From contig OU612074.1 of NCBI GenBank assembly GCA_914767715.1, positions 17,594,062-17,658,061 of the forward strand: DNA of 64,000 bases, given 5' to 3'. Origin of the DNA: Membranipora membranacea (taxonomy: Eukaryota > Bryozoa > Gymnolaemata > Cheilostomatida > Membraniporidae). Below, one piece after another: positions 37,401 to 49,550 of the stretch (its first letter is position 1; every line of letters starts with the position of its first letter). Below the pieces are notes generated by a model. The model was not told the origin of the DNA. It made no database searches and saw only the letters and a program-made list of their open reading frames with translations. Made by a program: the position numbers and the translations under genes.

Positions 37401-39870
37401 CACATTCAATCACTCAAGCTACAAGAGGGTATTATATTATGAAACATGTGATATAGCAAAGCAACTATTGCACTATTGCACTAAAGGTTTTAAAAATGAC
37501 CCTGTCATCCAATATTTTTGCCAGGTTGGTTGAGGAGCTGATATTTAAATATGGTTTTCAGCAGCACGGTTCAGACACTCCTCAGTCACCTCATACTTTC
37601 TTCTCAGAGCTTCTAGCCAAACAGGAGCTCAGTGTGCAAGAAGCCGTCGATTTCGCTGAAGAACTTTTCATCGCCGGAGTGGAATCGGTGAGTTGATGGG
37701 CGCAACTAGTTCCTCCATTGAAATGTTGAAAACAGGTAATGTCCTTGATATGGGTCCAGCAGACACTGGCAATAGTACAATTATATCTTTTTTTCTTGAA
37801 TATTCTTCATTGGATGCATATCAATCTTCTTTAAATGTTTGTAAGCATAATATCCTTGTCTCAACTAACACCGGCAATGAGATGACATTCTTTATTTGCT
37901 TTCTTTTTCCAGACAGGAAATGCTCTAACCTTCCTGATATATCACTTAGCTAAGCACCCAGATGTCCAGTCCAGACTGTACACAGAGCTCAAGTCACACT
38001 GCCGTGCTGAGGGAGATACGCGAGGCCTACAGGATCTTACTAATCTGCCATACCTAAAGGCCTGTATGAAGGAATCAATGAGGTATAAGCCTAGGGATCA
38101 GAGATCAGAGATTTTAAACGATCCCCTAAAAAATTTATGAGGCATTTTTTTAAGATTCGCGGACTGCTTTTGGAGGTCAAAAGACAAATCCATAAATATA
38201 ATACATCATAACAATTAATAAATGATCTTTCCCCAAACACGTTGTGTCAAGATAAGTTTTCCCTACAATTATAGAGTTACTCTCTCACTTCTGGCAATAG
38301 TCGAAATAGAATTTACGAAAAGCAGGATAACTAAAGGTTGAAATGATCTAATTTGATAATGCAACCATTTCATACGTTCAGAATCATTTTCAAATCCTCC
38401 CTGATTTGATGGCACTTGCGGGATGAGTATATGGCCTTGCGAGTCATACAACAGGTCTATTATTTGTAAATATTGTATTTCCATAGATTGTCTCCTCCCG
38501 TGACCGGTACAGTTAGAGTGATTAACAGTGATCTAGTGATTGGAGCATACAAAGTGCCTAAAGGTGTAAGTCCTCTTTAATACAAAGTGCCTTAATGTGT
38601 AAGTTCTCTATAATACGAAGTACCTAAAGGTGTAAGTTATCTATAATACAAAGTGCCTAAAAGTGTAAGTTCTCTGTTAAATAATCAGCTTCAGCCTATC
38701 AATGAAGAAAATAAAGTATTCGCACATTTTTGTATGACACTGGATCTGAACAACCCACCAACTCATGTTGTTTGTCAATGGAAATTGCCCCTTGAGAATG
38801 AAGGCCCACATTTTACTGCTCATGTCCTTTACCACACTGACTTAAAGATTTATAAAAGCTTATGGCAAGATTATGAAATTGTATCGCCATGGAAACCGAG
38901 CAAAATAGTAGAGCCTCCCCAAAAGTTGAGTTAGATTGATCTATGAGGCAGAGACTTTCAATCACTCATTTCAAAGAACTGGATATTTTTAGATTAAACA
39001 TACGCAGGTAATGTATCTTTGATTGAACACTGTCAAAGTCTCTTACACACATCAGGGTTACAAATTTATGATTTTCCCTGTATATGTTGCAGACAATAGT
39101 GAACACAGGAAGTGACATCATATGTCATATGGCCGAGCACTTCATCGATCCACTCGAGTTCAAACCAGAGAGATGGCTCAGAAGTGCCAGGAGAGAAATT
39201 GCACCATTCTCATTCATACCGTTCGGCTTCGGACCTCGTATGTGTATCTGCAGAAGATTCGCTGAACAGGAGATAATGTTAGCTGTAGCTGTGGTGAGTT
39301 TGGTTACACCGTGAGAGTCACCTCTTGAAGATATTAATGTCAAAATTAAACTAATTCAAATCTATTAATTGGTCGTGGCTACACTAAAACTGCCCAACCC
39401 CATGAAATATAATGACTATATGTTATAGGTAATATTTTTCATGTCTCAATCAGACAATTTCAAATATATCCCTGATCTGGGTCATTTTTAAATAATTTGG
39501 GATACAGCAGTGAAATCACAATGAAAAATATAGCTGTTAAGTTATACCTTTTTGACAGTCTTGGTCTTGTAGCTGCCTGTATTGCAGACTGCCATTCCTT
39601 AGCGTTCAGATCAGTTTTTCTCTCTGAAATCTTACTGTCACGCTATGAGTGTTGAGTTGTCCTTTCATAATTGGAAAGCAGACAACTCTGCTGACGAAAA
39701 ACTCGTATAACTCATCTCATATAACTTCTTCAACTTTGTTTCAGTTGATGATGAGGTGCCAAGTGGAACTGGTTGATCCCTCTCTCAAATTGGACAGAGT
39801 ATCCAAAGTATTCTACAGCCCTGACAAGCTAGTATCAGTGTGTCTAACAGAACGAGACAGTTCAATTTAA
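34430..39870 (+). CDS. Mitochondrial-clan cytochrome P450, intact 10-exon gene
   Basis: Exons 34430-34502, 35133-35233, 35602-35726, 36163-36356, 36810-37005, 37525-37687, 37913-38082, 38487-38565, 39093-39293 and 39745-39870. All borders are GT-AG, phases agree, and the total is 1428 nt (475 aa plus stop). The N-terminus (MATKKFKSIPKISGISLLRSM) is basic, lacks acidic residues and suits a matrix-targeting presequence. P450 landmarks are KWPRRP-type KWPQRP near 75-80, the WAEIRGNMQKIFLKP C-helix block, I-helix AGVEST at 280-285, ExxR (ESMR) at 338-341, PERW at 392-395, and the heme loop FGFGPRMCIC at 411-420 with Cys418 as thiolate ligand. Basic RR after the ligand fits adrenodoxin-type electron donation. 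The consensus Gly two residues after the ligand is Cys. The start is the first ATG after the last acceptor. Substrate is unknown (sterol or xenobiotic hydroxylation by family analogy). Confidence 0.9.
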
Positions 39871-39899
39871 CTACTTACAAAAGAAAAGCAAAAAATTAT

Positions 39900-40338
39900 C
39901 ACTATCTTGAAAATCGGTTTTTTGGTAACTTAGCAAGATCAATAAAAGTAATCAAACTACATCCCAAGAACCTTGAAAAAGTTGCAAAAAATTAACGCAA
40001 ATTAAATCACTTCAAGTTCATCAAATCATCTAACCCAGCAACTAATATATATTCTTGAGAAAGGTTCGGACAAAGAGGAAAGGAATAAAATTCAATTGCT
40101 TGTCTAGATATGCAAATATTTCAGTTTGACAAAAAGGTAAAATGTAACCAAGAACTCATGAGTTGTATGATCCACACGAGACCCTATTCCTTTCTTTCTA
40201 CTCAGCTCTAAGCTCAACTTTCACTCAGGCCCTATACACATGGTAGATCTCCCTCCAGCTATCGATATTTATACACAGCAGTGGGAGTAAATAAGACTAT
40301 ATACTCCTGCCTTTCTTGCTGTTTTGACTGGATTGAGC
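39900..40338. repeat. Duplicated segment, sister of 22490-22933
   Basis: Almost the same text as after P450 copy C (agatcaataaaagtaatcaaac..., gagaaaggttcggacaaagagg). It begins right after the stop codon of the intact P450 and carries on through the SINE and split tRNA-Gly to about 41170. Confidence 0.75.
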
Positions 40339-40525
40339 TGACCTAAAGAGGGACGCAAGGTGCGCTAATCCTCATACTGAGAATGTGATACATCCTAGAA
40401 AACCAGATTGCATCCTAGAGGTAAGGCGATAAGAGACCTCCTGAACTGTGTGTGCAGCAAGCTGTTAAAACTGAAACTGGCACTAGTCAGCCATTGGCAG
40501 TGACACTTCGATCTTAGCCAATGGG
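40339..40525 (-). mobile_element. Solitary U2-headed SINE copy, diverged
   Basis: Reverse-complement SINE body, duplicate of 22934-23121 with a handful of differences; the head is reduced to ggctaagatcgaagtg. Confidence 0.75.
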
Positions 40526-40806
40526 CATTTCTATCCAACTCACAATCCAATCTTCACTATAAGTTACACAGCCGCCACACTTATATCCTGCATGTCAAGG
40601 TAGTAATCCCCCTAGCTACTGATACTTATACACAGCAACAGGATTGAATAACCAGTCAGAATTATGTGGTGGTTTTGAGAGATTATGGTTGTATTTTGCA
40701 TTTGCTTTGTATTTGATTAATATGTGTAATTATTTATTGCCATGGAAACAAAGAGGAAATAGCTGAGCCTGGCCTGCCAGCCAATCTGGTTTGGGGTGCA
40801 CATCAA

Positions 40807-40997
40807 GCATTGATGGTTCAATGGTGTAATTGGTGGCAGGATAAACATATCGGTGAGTGCCGGAAAAGGGGATTAGAACACAGAAAAAGCAGTGGGGCAG
40901 AGAAGAAGGAATTTCTCCCAATTTCATTCAAAAGTATAGCATTTCTCTGCGCTCTACCACGCGGGATTGCTCGAGTTACAAATCCCAGTCAATTCAA
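40807..40997 (+). pseudogene. tRNA-Gly pseudogene split by a roughly 120-bp insert
   Basis: Sister of 23489-23683: 5' half from gcattgatggttcaatgg, interruption, then the 3' half ccacgcgggattgctcgag through agtcaattca. The 5' acceptor here (GCATTGA) shows it came from the intron-8 class. Confidence 0.65.
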
Positions 40998-41335
40998 CAT
41001 CTCAGTGACTTAAATCAAAATATGCCTGTGGGTGATTATCTCCTTCTGACTTTTATAAATGCTACAATATCTGCTGGCGATTATGGCCTGGGTAAGATTT
41101 CAGGTACATCCGATACCTCTAGAAGCCGTGTTATAGCTACTTTTTAGGTTATCAATGTCCTTGTAAAAAAGTTATCCTAAAAGAAGGTTTTATTACTGAA
41201 CATTTACTTCTAAGGGAGCGTTGGTGTTTATTTAACTTTTGCACCAGGCGAAGAATATGCTTTCATTGAAGGCTAACAAAGTGTCAAACTTAATATGTTA
41301 GAGTAACATTGTGTTAGATATCCCCTGAAAATTGT

Positions 41336-41475
41336 CAGACAATATTGAACACAGGAAGTGACATTTTATGCGCTGTTCTCTTTCATACCATAAGGTTTCA
41401 TGCAGAGCTTGTATATGTATCGGCAGAAGTTTCGCTGAAAAGATATTTATGTTAGCTGAGCCGTGGTTGAATCCT
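41336..41475 (+). pseudogene. Degenerate P450 exon 9 remnant
   Basis: Begins cagacaatattgaacacaggaagtgacat, loses about 70 bases including the PERW region, and resumes at the heme loop (gtatatgtatcggcagaag). Frameshifted throughout. Confidence 0.7.
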
Positions 41476-41893
41476 GGGGGTTATCATTTAGAGATTTATT
41501 TATATGCCAATTAGACCATTCAATAATGATATCAGTGTCTCTTCTGGCCTCACAAAACCATTCATAACTCTACCGCTGGCAAAAACAAAACATATTTTCT
41601 AATGATGTTAATCTCGCTGATGCAAATGAGAGACTGCTATATATCAATGCAATATTTACAAGTTAATTTCTTTCTATCTATATTTTGGAGGTGAAAGCAG
41701 GTGAATAACTGAGCAGAGTCTGACTCTTCTCAGGTTGTAGGAGGGCGGGTGGAGAATTATTGTCCATTAGCTCAGAAATATCTATAATGATGCTTAACAA
41801 AGGTAATATTACAGCCATAGTAATGGTTGGGCTTTCGGTTTGCCCGCTGACGCCTTGCCGCTCGAAAATCGTAGCCCTGTGGGTGCTTTACAA

Positions 41894-41964
41894 GCATCGG
41901 TGGTTCAGTGGTAGAATTCTCGCCTGCCACGCGGGAGGCCCGGGTTCAATTCCCGGCCGATGCA
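41894..41964 (+). tRNA. tRNA-Gly(GCC), intact, 5'-flank class
   Basis: Identical in sequence to the gene at 33428: GCATCGG/CCGATGC acceptor, GCC anticodon, fully paired T stem. It lies about 1 kb 5' of P450 copy E. Confidence 0.95.
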
Positions 41965-43829
41965 ATTTTTGTGGAGTAATCCTCTCGCAAAATTAAAATC
42001 TGGTAGCTGCAGATGTATTCATTCTGTACAGATTAGCAGAAGAGCAACCAGTTATGACCAAATCAAACAATTTAATGTCGATGAATTCTTATCGAAGTCA
42101 ATATCTTATTCTATGTCTGGATATGTTGGCTCTGTGAAGCTTTAACCACAACCCGGCAGCCCAGGACATTCAGTTTTACTCGGCAACCCGGGCTCTCAAC
42201 TTTTACTGTTTTGGGCCAGAATATTAACTTTTTATGTTGTTGGAATTAACTTATAGAATATATAACTCATAGAATTGGTCTGAAGGCTGCTCAACATTAT
42301 TTGGATTGGTAAGTTCTTTTCTTCATTTCTAAAATCAGTCTAGCTTGTAGAGTAGTGTTGATCTCGTGAACCTATGCCGTAGAAAAATTAAAATCCTTTC
42401 ACTTTTCTTATATTGGGCTTTGTCTGGGAACACTGTCAACTGGACTTCGTACTGGGAATACCGACTATTCTAAATACATATCATGAGGATATATTAAAAA
42501 TTTATCATGCTGTGAAATAGAGAGCTTGCTGTTAGCTGCTGACATTTGCTGACAGTATGCCAGTTGGAAATCTGCCTTCCTGTGTTCTGTAGTAACTTGT
42601 GTGCATTTCATTGCTGGCTCATATCCTGTTACAACATGCTATAGCAATCTGGTGAGTGTCAACTGTCTTTTCTATTCTCAAATCTCTATTTGAATTGTTT
42701 TCAAGAGTACCTTGATTGTTTTTTGCCTTGCATTTTAAAAAAAAAATTGGAAACTAGGGAAAAACTCCCTTTTTTCACTAATAATCTATGTGTTACAGCT
42801 TGAAAAATAAAGACGGAGCTTTAAAGCAGTTTTTCACACCAAGGCTGAAATTTCTTTTCATTTTTTTAGATTAAAGCAAATAAATACGGCTTCAAAGAAG
42901 ATCAAGGCTATCCCAAAGATCAGCGGTATTTCTATACTAAGAAGCATGCTCGGCTTTGGTAAGTTATTCTGTGATCCTCACAGTTATTTTCAGGATGGAA
43001 GTTTCAAAAAGATGTTAACCAAAATAGGCGAACAGCATAATTTCTCGGATACCAAAATCATTGACAATCAATGTGACAATCAGAGACATGGCTATGGGGA
43101 TCGTACACAAATTACCATCCACATCTGTCCACTATTTGCCAGTTGAGATGATCCGAATGTGTTGCGGTATTGAATCAGATAGTTGTCATGTAAATTAACT
43201 GAAAAGATGAAGTTGCTATGGCAAAATCACCACACATACATATTCACTGCACACCATGAAAACTTGAATCATGCCCAGTTATAAAGAAAATTGTCCTGTT
43301 ACTTGCCAAAAATCAGCTTCAATCAACACAACACATTTCCAGGAAATTAAATGAAAAACAAGATAGCAAACGTTATTCATTTGCGTTATGATCACTTACA
43401 AAACAACGCAGAAACTCTCTTTTTATACACATTGCAAGTGATCTGGGGAGCGTTTTGTAAAACACTCTCCTGGGAGTAGAAATGTATGTCTATCCCTAAT
43501 ATTATTACCTAGTTAGATAATTCGCAAAAGTTTACGTCCCTCCATCTCACACATCTCACACGGACCACACCGAATTCCAAGAAGATATACACACTTACTG
43601 AAACCTCCATTAGACAACTTAAACCACAAAATAGCAACAAACTTTAACATTTCACCCTCTACATTGAGAACCACTCTTACTTTAAATATGTTTAGGGAAA
43701 GGCTAGTGCAACATTTTTTTGGCATACTCTTATTTTTTGTTGAATCTTTGTTTGTATCATTTTTATTTTTTGCCATAAATGTCACACCATGATAAACATT
43801 AGTAATAATGAATTGTTGCTGACAATAAA

Positions 43830-43852
43830 AGTATATATATATATATATATAC
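43830..43852. repeat. (TA)n microsatellite
   Basis: A short uninterrupted run of TA dinucleotides in intron 1 of P450 copy E. Confidence 0.95.
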
Positions 43853-45756
43853 TTGACAATCTACTGATCCTCTGATTAACATTCCGCAGGTGGAGACAAG
43901 CCCTACTTAAGGATTCATAAACAGAAGGAATTGTGGGTAAAGAAGCTAGGCTCAATAATCAGATTCCCAGGGAAGCCTGGTTTAGTAGAGGTGAGTTTTG
44001 TAACACCGTACTTCAATAGTTAATATCATGTTTAATGAGGAAACAATTAATATCATAAAGTAATCATGCTTTTGATTTTGAAATAGAAGGTGCAAAAGTA
44101 ACTGGTCCAAAATAAATTTATTTTTTGTTTTCTTCTATTGAATGATATATTAATTAGGAAAGTAATCTGTTAATCCACACATCTGCAAGGAAAAGCTACT
44201 ATATACAAGCTCTGGAGTTGTCTGCCACTACTGTATGCGAGGACAACCCACACAGTTCACATGAAAGCTGTACATAAAAATTCTAAAAGTTAAATTACTG
44301 TATTGCCATTGAAATCCACTTTGTTATTTAAAAAATAAATTGAATATTAGATTTATTATTCAGATTTACAACCCACAGTATAATAGTACACTATTGTGGG
44401 CGGATGATAAGTGGCCCCGGAGACCCGTACTGCCTTTAATATCTCAGGCTATAAAAAGAGGAGCACTCAAACCAAGTATAAGTCATGTGTAGGTTTTACC
44501 TGTTACTCCTAGGTTTTACTTACTGGTAATATCTGCTAGTCAAATATAAGGGTAATCGGTGATTATACCAATTCCATTCCATTCTTTCAAAAACAAGAAT
44601 ATTGAATACATGAATATAGTTTGCGGTTGAAACATAATATCAAAATAGAATAAAAGGACAATAACCTCGGAATTAATCCTGAAAAGGTGTGCATTTTCTG
44701 CTAAAGTGCCTCTCCCGGGCTTTGTTATTGCAAAAGTGCGCAATGGAGATAATAACTGAAAACTGGAAATGAGGATGATGTGGGACCACTTGATGTCAGG
44801 CAGTACCAGTGCAATTACACCATCTTAAATTGGCAAAATGATGAATTAGAGGAACATAAGGGCTTGCGCCACTGAGTTATATCCCATATCAGGAGCTTAC
44901 ATGAAGAAAAATGTGAAGCTGACACATGTTTATCAAATATATAATTCCACATATTTCTTTTTGTTGGCATAACTTAAGAAATGGTGCTGAGTGGGCTGAG
45001 ATCAGAGGTAAGATGCAGAAGATTTTCTTGAAGCCAGGAGCTGCCTCACAGTTCTACAAGGCTCAGCTCTCTGTATGTGAGGATTTTGTGTCAGCCTTAC
45101 TCCGACAGCAGGAGTAGCAGACCGGCAGCGTGACCGATCTGAGAATGTGGACTTGTAGTTCACCTGTATCTTGGAGACATTATATGTAATTTGGTCCTAC
45201 ATTAGATTGAGACCATAAACTAAAAGTTTTCCAGTTTTGCAACTGAATTAAATTTTACTAGGGCACAGAATTACCAGAATATCGGTGAATTCTCAGATGT
45301 CTTCCTCTTCGCTCCTGGCATACTTTTGTGGAGGTAGCTTCGTGAATTGTTTAGGCTGGCCACGAATCCATTGTAGACACTTTAGGTTTGAAAATTAACA
45401 CTGTCATCCTATTTTCTAGATTAGTTGAGGAGCTGGTTTTCTTAAGTATGGTTTCCAGCAGCATAAATCAGACTCTTCCCACTCACCTCATACTTTCTTC
45501 TCAGAGCTACTAGCTAAACAGGAGCTCAGTGTACAAGGAGCCATCGATTTCGCAGAAGAACTTTTCCTAGTTGGTGTAGAATCAGTGAGTTCAGATCTTC
45601 TCTAAACTTCATGTTGCAGTTAATCCATTTATATTGTTCCTCCATGAAATCAAAGCAGAGCTGTCGGACGGAAGCCAAAGATAATCATAAACATATAATG
45701 TTATATCTTTTAAATTATTATATAATGTTTTGGTTTAGGATGACCGGATTGATGTT

Positions 45757-46331
45757 ATAGAATGCATGGGGCAATTACTAGATACCACCATAAAGTAGTA
45801 GCCTATTTTGTTATTGTGGCGAATCTGCATCCGCTTAACTCAAATTGTTATTCACGTCTAAGCCACCTGTATGCTTTTGGCGAAGTTAGGAATGTTGTGG
45901 GTGCAGCGAATGGATGTGCCCTATAAGTGATGGGAGTATTTGAATTGGTGATAACGTGCCTCACCCAATTCACACTACTCTTGAGATAAAAATCTTTACT
46001 TGCTACTATATTTTTTTCAGACAGGAAATGCTCTAACTTTCCTGCATGGGGCAGTTACTAGATACCACCATAAAGTAGTAGCCTACTTTGTATTTGTGGC
46101 GAATCTGCATCCGCTTAACTCCAATTGTTATTCACGTCTAAGCCACCTGTATGCTTTTGGCAAAGTTAGGAATGTTGTGGGTGCAGGGAATGGATGTGCC
46201 CTATAAGTGATGGGAGTATTTGAATTGGTGATAACTTGCCTCACCCAATTCACACTACTCTTGATATAACAATCTTTACTTGCTTCTATATTATTTTCAG
46301 ACTGGAAATGCTCTAACCTTCCTGATCTATC
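45757..46331. repeat. Direct tandem duplication of about 287 bp spanning an exon start
   Basis: The block from catggggcagttac...ataccaccataaag to the start of exon 7 occurs twice in a row (45757-46043 and 46044-46330) with few differences. The first copy of exon 7 is therefore cut off after about 27 bases. Confidence 0.9.
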
Positions 46332-47331
46332 ACTTAGCTAAGCACCCAGATGTCCAGTCCAGACTGTACACAGAGCTCAAGTCAAACTGTAGTGCTGAGG
46401 GAGATACGCGAGACCTACAGGATTTTACTAATCTACCATACCTAAAGGCCTGTATGAAGGAATCAATGAGGTATAAGCCTAGAGATCAGAGAAGCAATGA
46501 GTTGTCACACACTTTTGAACGATCCCCTCCCCAATCCATGAGGCATTCTTTTATGATTCTCGGACTACTTTTAGAGGTCAAGCTTATTCCTTTTAAGGAT
46601 CAAGTTATAACTATTAATAAAATGATTCTACCACAAATTCTTTGTGTCCAGATCAATTTGCCCTACATTTAGAGTAGCTCTCCCTCTACTGGCCATGGTT
46701 GAAATAAAATTGCTGAAAACAGGGTTAAGAAAGACAGGTGAAAATGATCTAATTTGAAAATGTGTTCATACAATCAAAATTAAAATCCTTCCTAATATAA
46801 TGTCACTTGCAGGATAAGTGTACGACATTGTGTGTCATAATATGGGTCCGTAATTAATGTATTTTTGTAGGTTATCTCCCCCTGTGACTGGTACAGTTAG
46901 AGTGACTAACAGTGATCTAGTGATCGGAGAATACTAACTGCCTTAAGATGTAAGTTACATGTTTCCTGCTTCAGTAAATCAATGAATAGTGATGAAGACA
47001 ATAAAGTATTGAACATTTGTGTATGACCCTTGATACAAACCACCCATCAAGTTATTTGTCAATGGTAATTGCTTCTTGATAATAAAGGAGCTCACAACAC
47101 GTTCAAGCCCATTATATGGTCTCTAACAGTTACTAATAGCTATCTCCTGACCACCCAACACCCTTTGAAGGCTAACAAGAAGTTAAGCTGCTTGGATGCA
47201 TGGAATATTCCAAAGAGACTTAAAAAGGATTATTTACGTAACATATGTAATTACATTGCCATGGAAACCGAGCGAAAATAGCAGAGCTTGGCCCCTGCAG
47301 CCGATCTGACCTGGATGATGGTGCTTATCAA

Positions 47332-47402
47332 GCATTGATGGTTCAGTGGTAGAATTCTCGCCTGCCACGCGGGAGGCCCGGGTTCAATTCCCGGTCAATG
47401 CA
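47332..47402 (+). tRNA. tRNA-Gly(GCC), intact, nested in P450 intron 8
   Basis: 71 nt with acceptor GCATTGA/TCAATGC plus A, anticodon GCC, and T stem CCGGG/CCCGG, all paired. It lies between exons 8 and 9 of P450 copy E, in the same orientation. Confidence 0.95.
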
Positions 47403-47986
47403 AATTTTGGGAGTTGTCACCTCTATAACTATAAAAAACCACATGGTATACGCAATGACGGGCTGTAAAACTTTGCATTCCAGAAATTAAAAAATGGAAG
47501 TAGTACATCAAAGAAGCAATATTTTACCACTGTACACGTTATAGACGATAGTGAACACAGGAAGTGACATCATATGTCATATTGCCGAGCATTTCAATGA
47601 CCCACTTTAGATCAAACCAAAAAATTAAAAAAGCCTTTTCTCCGCCTTTCAGTCCTGCAGAGTTTTGGCCGAAAAACTTGTATAGCTCGAGAGGATGTTC
47701 TGGAATTCTTGTTGAAAAGTAGTTCACTAAAAAGAGGATGTGATTCATTATTCAATATACGCAGAAAATGTGAATAAGAGATATCAAAAAGGATTCCAAT
47801 AGAACGGAACAGCTCTACCTGTTAAATTGATTCTGAGCATAAAAATTCCAAGCTTTGGTTGAATGGTTTGAGGCAGTATAGCAGGTAGTGCCAGGAATTT
47901 TCAATATGAAGGATTGCAATTGCAAATGAACAAGTATTACTTGTCATCAAATTGTCTCAAAAAAAGAAGCTTACCAAAAGCTAGCT

Positions 47987-48114
47987 CTCCGTGATGGGGA
48001 ATCGAACCCCGGTCTCCCGCGATCTGCTGAACTACTAGACAGGATATCCTGCTCTGCAGCTCAGTTTCTATCAGACTTGTCAGGCGGGGATACTCACCAC
48101 TATACTATCATGGA
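47987..48114 (-). tRNA. tRNA-Asp-type gene with intron, anticodon changed to GAC (Val)
   Basis: Full architecture with a 56-nt intron. The anticodon loop reads CTGACA before the intron where the family has CTGTCA, so the anticodon is GAC rather than GTC. The acceptor stem has an A-C mismatch (TCCATGA). The T stem is sound apart from one base. Either a decaying copy or an anticodon-switched gene. Confidence 0.7.
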
Positions 48115-48652
48115 TTGGCTGCATATGTCATAGTGATCAGCGTGTTTTTTAAGCAGCCATTTAGTATGCTTAATGATACCCTGTTAAATGCTAGGTTATA
48201 AATGTTTTTTTGGGTAAATGATACTTATAAGCTAATTACTCACAGAAAATGCAGGCAAAGGCAAAAGTAATTCTAATGTGCAAGCCAACAGCTTTGTATG
48301 CGAAAAAATGCCTTTGCCAGAAGCTTGCAGCTTGTATCATTAGAGCTATTTGGTCTATGATGACAACACTATCATTGTTGCATTTTTGTTACATGTGGGG
48401 AGTTATCCACTGACAGACAGAGAAAAGATAACTGCTTTATCAAGAATGTTTTTTTTTCGTGAAGATTGATATGTTACTGATCTCATGTCCTCATGTGATC
48501 TTTTGGGTTTTGAAGGAGGGCGAGTTGTGGCAATTAATCGTCAACTTATAAACTGTGAACCTGAGTTAAAGCTTCTAAACAATCTGATAACAGATATACT
48601 TTGAGCTTTACATAATATGAATATGGCAAGGCAAACTGAGGTAAAAGGTATA

Positions 48653-48724
48653 TGACACTGACGTGACTCGAACACGCAGCCTTTTGATCTGGAGTCAGAC
48701 GCGCTACCATTGCGCCACGGAGTC
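48653..48724 (-). tRNA. tRNA-Trp(CCA), degenerate
   Basis: 72 nt, anticodon CCA kept. The 3' acceptor strand reads CAGTGTC, giving two mismatches, and the anticodon stem has a TCTGA/TCAAA mismatch. Probably a pseudogene. Confidence 0.65.
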
Positions 48725-48852
48725 TGTATATGGCAAGAGATAAGGTAACTACAACAAACCGCAACTCCAAACTTAGAGCAGAGTAGCAGACTTGAAACCC
48801 ATACTGCAGCTCAAGCTGCCTGAATTTAGAAATTAACTTTTCAACAGCTAGT

Positions 48853-48880
48853 TCTCAGTGACGGGGAATCAAACCCCGGT
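48853..48880 (-). pseudogene. tRNA-Asp 3' fragment
   Basis: T arm and partial acceptor strand at the conserved offset from tRNA-Trp, as at 16671 and 30856. Confidence 0.6.
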
Positions 48881-49190
48881 ATTGATAATTTAAGAACGTT
48901 GATTCTTCAACTAGAGAACATAGAATTATCGATTAACGGTATAGGCAATATCTGATTTTTACAGGTCAATTCTAATGCTGAATTGGATTGCTAATGGCTT
49001 CTTGATCTAGTGCACAATAAATTCAGATCTTTAGATTTCAGAGGTTTTGTGATTTGGTTTGGGATGGAATAGCAAGCAGTGCCAGGAGTTCATAACTGGA
49101 AGGGTGATTGCAACTAATCTTGAAAAATTTTTATTTGCTTGTTTGTATCATAAAATTAGCAAATGAAAAGAAACTTTATAAAAACAAGCT

Positions 49191-49318
49191 CTCCGTGATA
49201 GGGAATCGAACCCCAGTCTCCCACGATCTGCTGAACTACTAGACAGGATATCCTGTTTTGCTGCTCAGACTCAGTCAGATTTAACAAGCGGGGATACTCA
49301 CCACTATACTATCACAAA
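49191..49318 (-). pseudogene. tRNA-Asp-type gene with intron, anticodon reads GTT, degenerate
   Basis: Same exon-intron layout. The loop before the intron is TTGTTA, giving anticodon GTT (Asn), and the anticodon stem is broken on its 3' side (CGTGGG). The acceptor strand TTTGTGA pairs only through G-T wobbles. More decayed than 47987. Confidence 0.65.
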
Positions 49319-49550
49319 TTGGCTGATTATTTCCTAAGCCTAAAATACCCATTTAGCATACTTAATGGCTCGACGGCTTTATGAAACCTTTCATGTTGGC
49401 TAATCTCTAAATTATGGTGGTTTGCGGTAAACCGAAGCAGGTAGTATACATACAAAGAATTACATTGCATGGAGGAGATTAATTATCAAAGGCTGAACGA
49501 GAACTCATCACAAAACAGGCGAGAGTGATGATAGTGGCAATCTACAAGCA

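Larger units (their letters stand above)
42870..47640 (+). pseudogene. P450 copy E: exons 1-4, 6-9 present, start lost and several breaks
   Basis: Exon 1 (42870-42958) has ACG where the intact gene has its ATG, plus a 2-bp loss upstream. Exons 2 (43890-43990), 3 (44364-44488) and 7 (46301-46470) are perfect in length. Exon 4 (44979-about 45156) has a TAG at 45114-45116 and loses its end. Exon 5 is absent. Exon 6 (45420-45584) is frameshifted. Exon 8 (46871-about 46949) contains a stop. Exon 9 survives only as 47545-about 47615. Intron 8 contains the tRNA-Gly at 47332. A partial second exon 7 start lies at 46021-46046. Confidence 0.87.
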
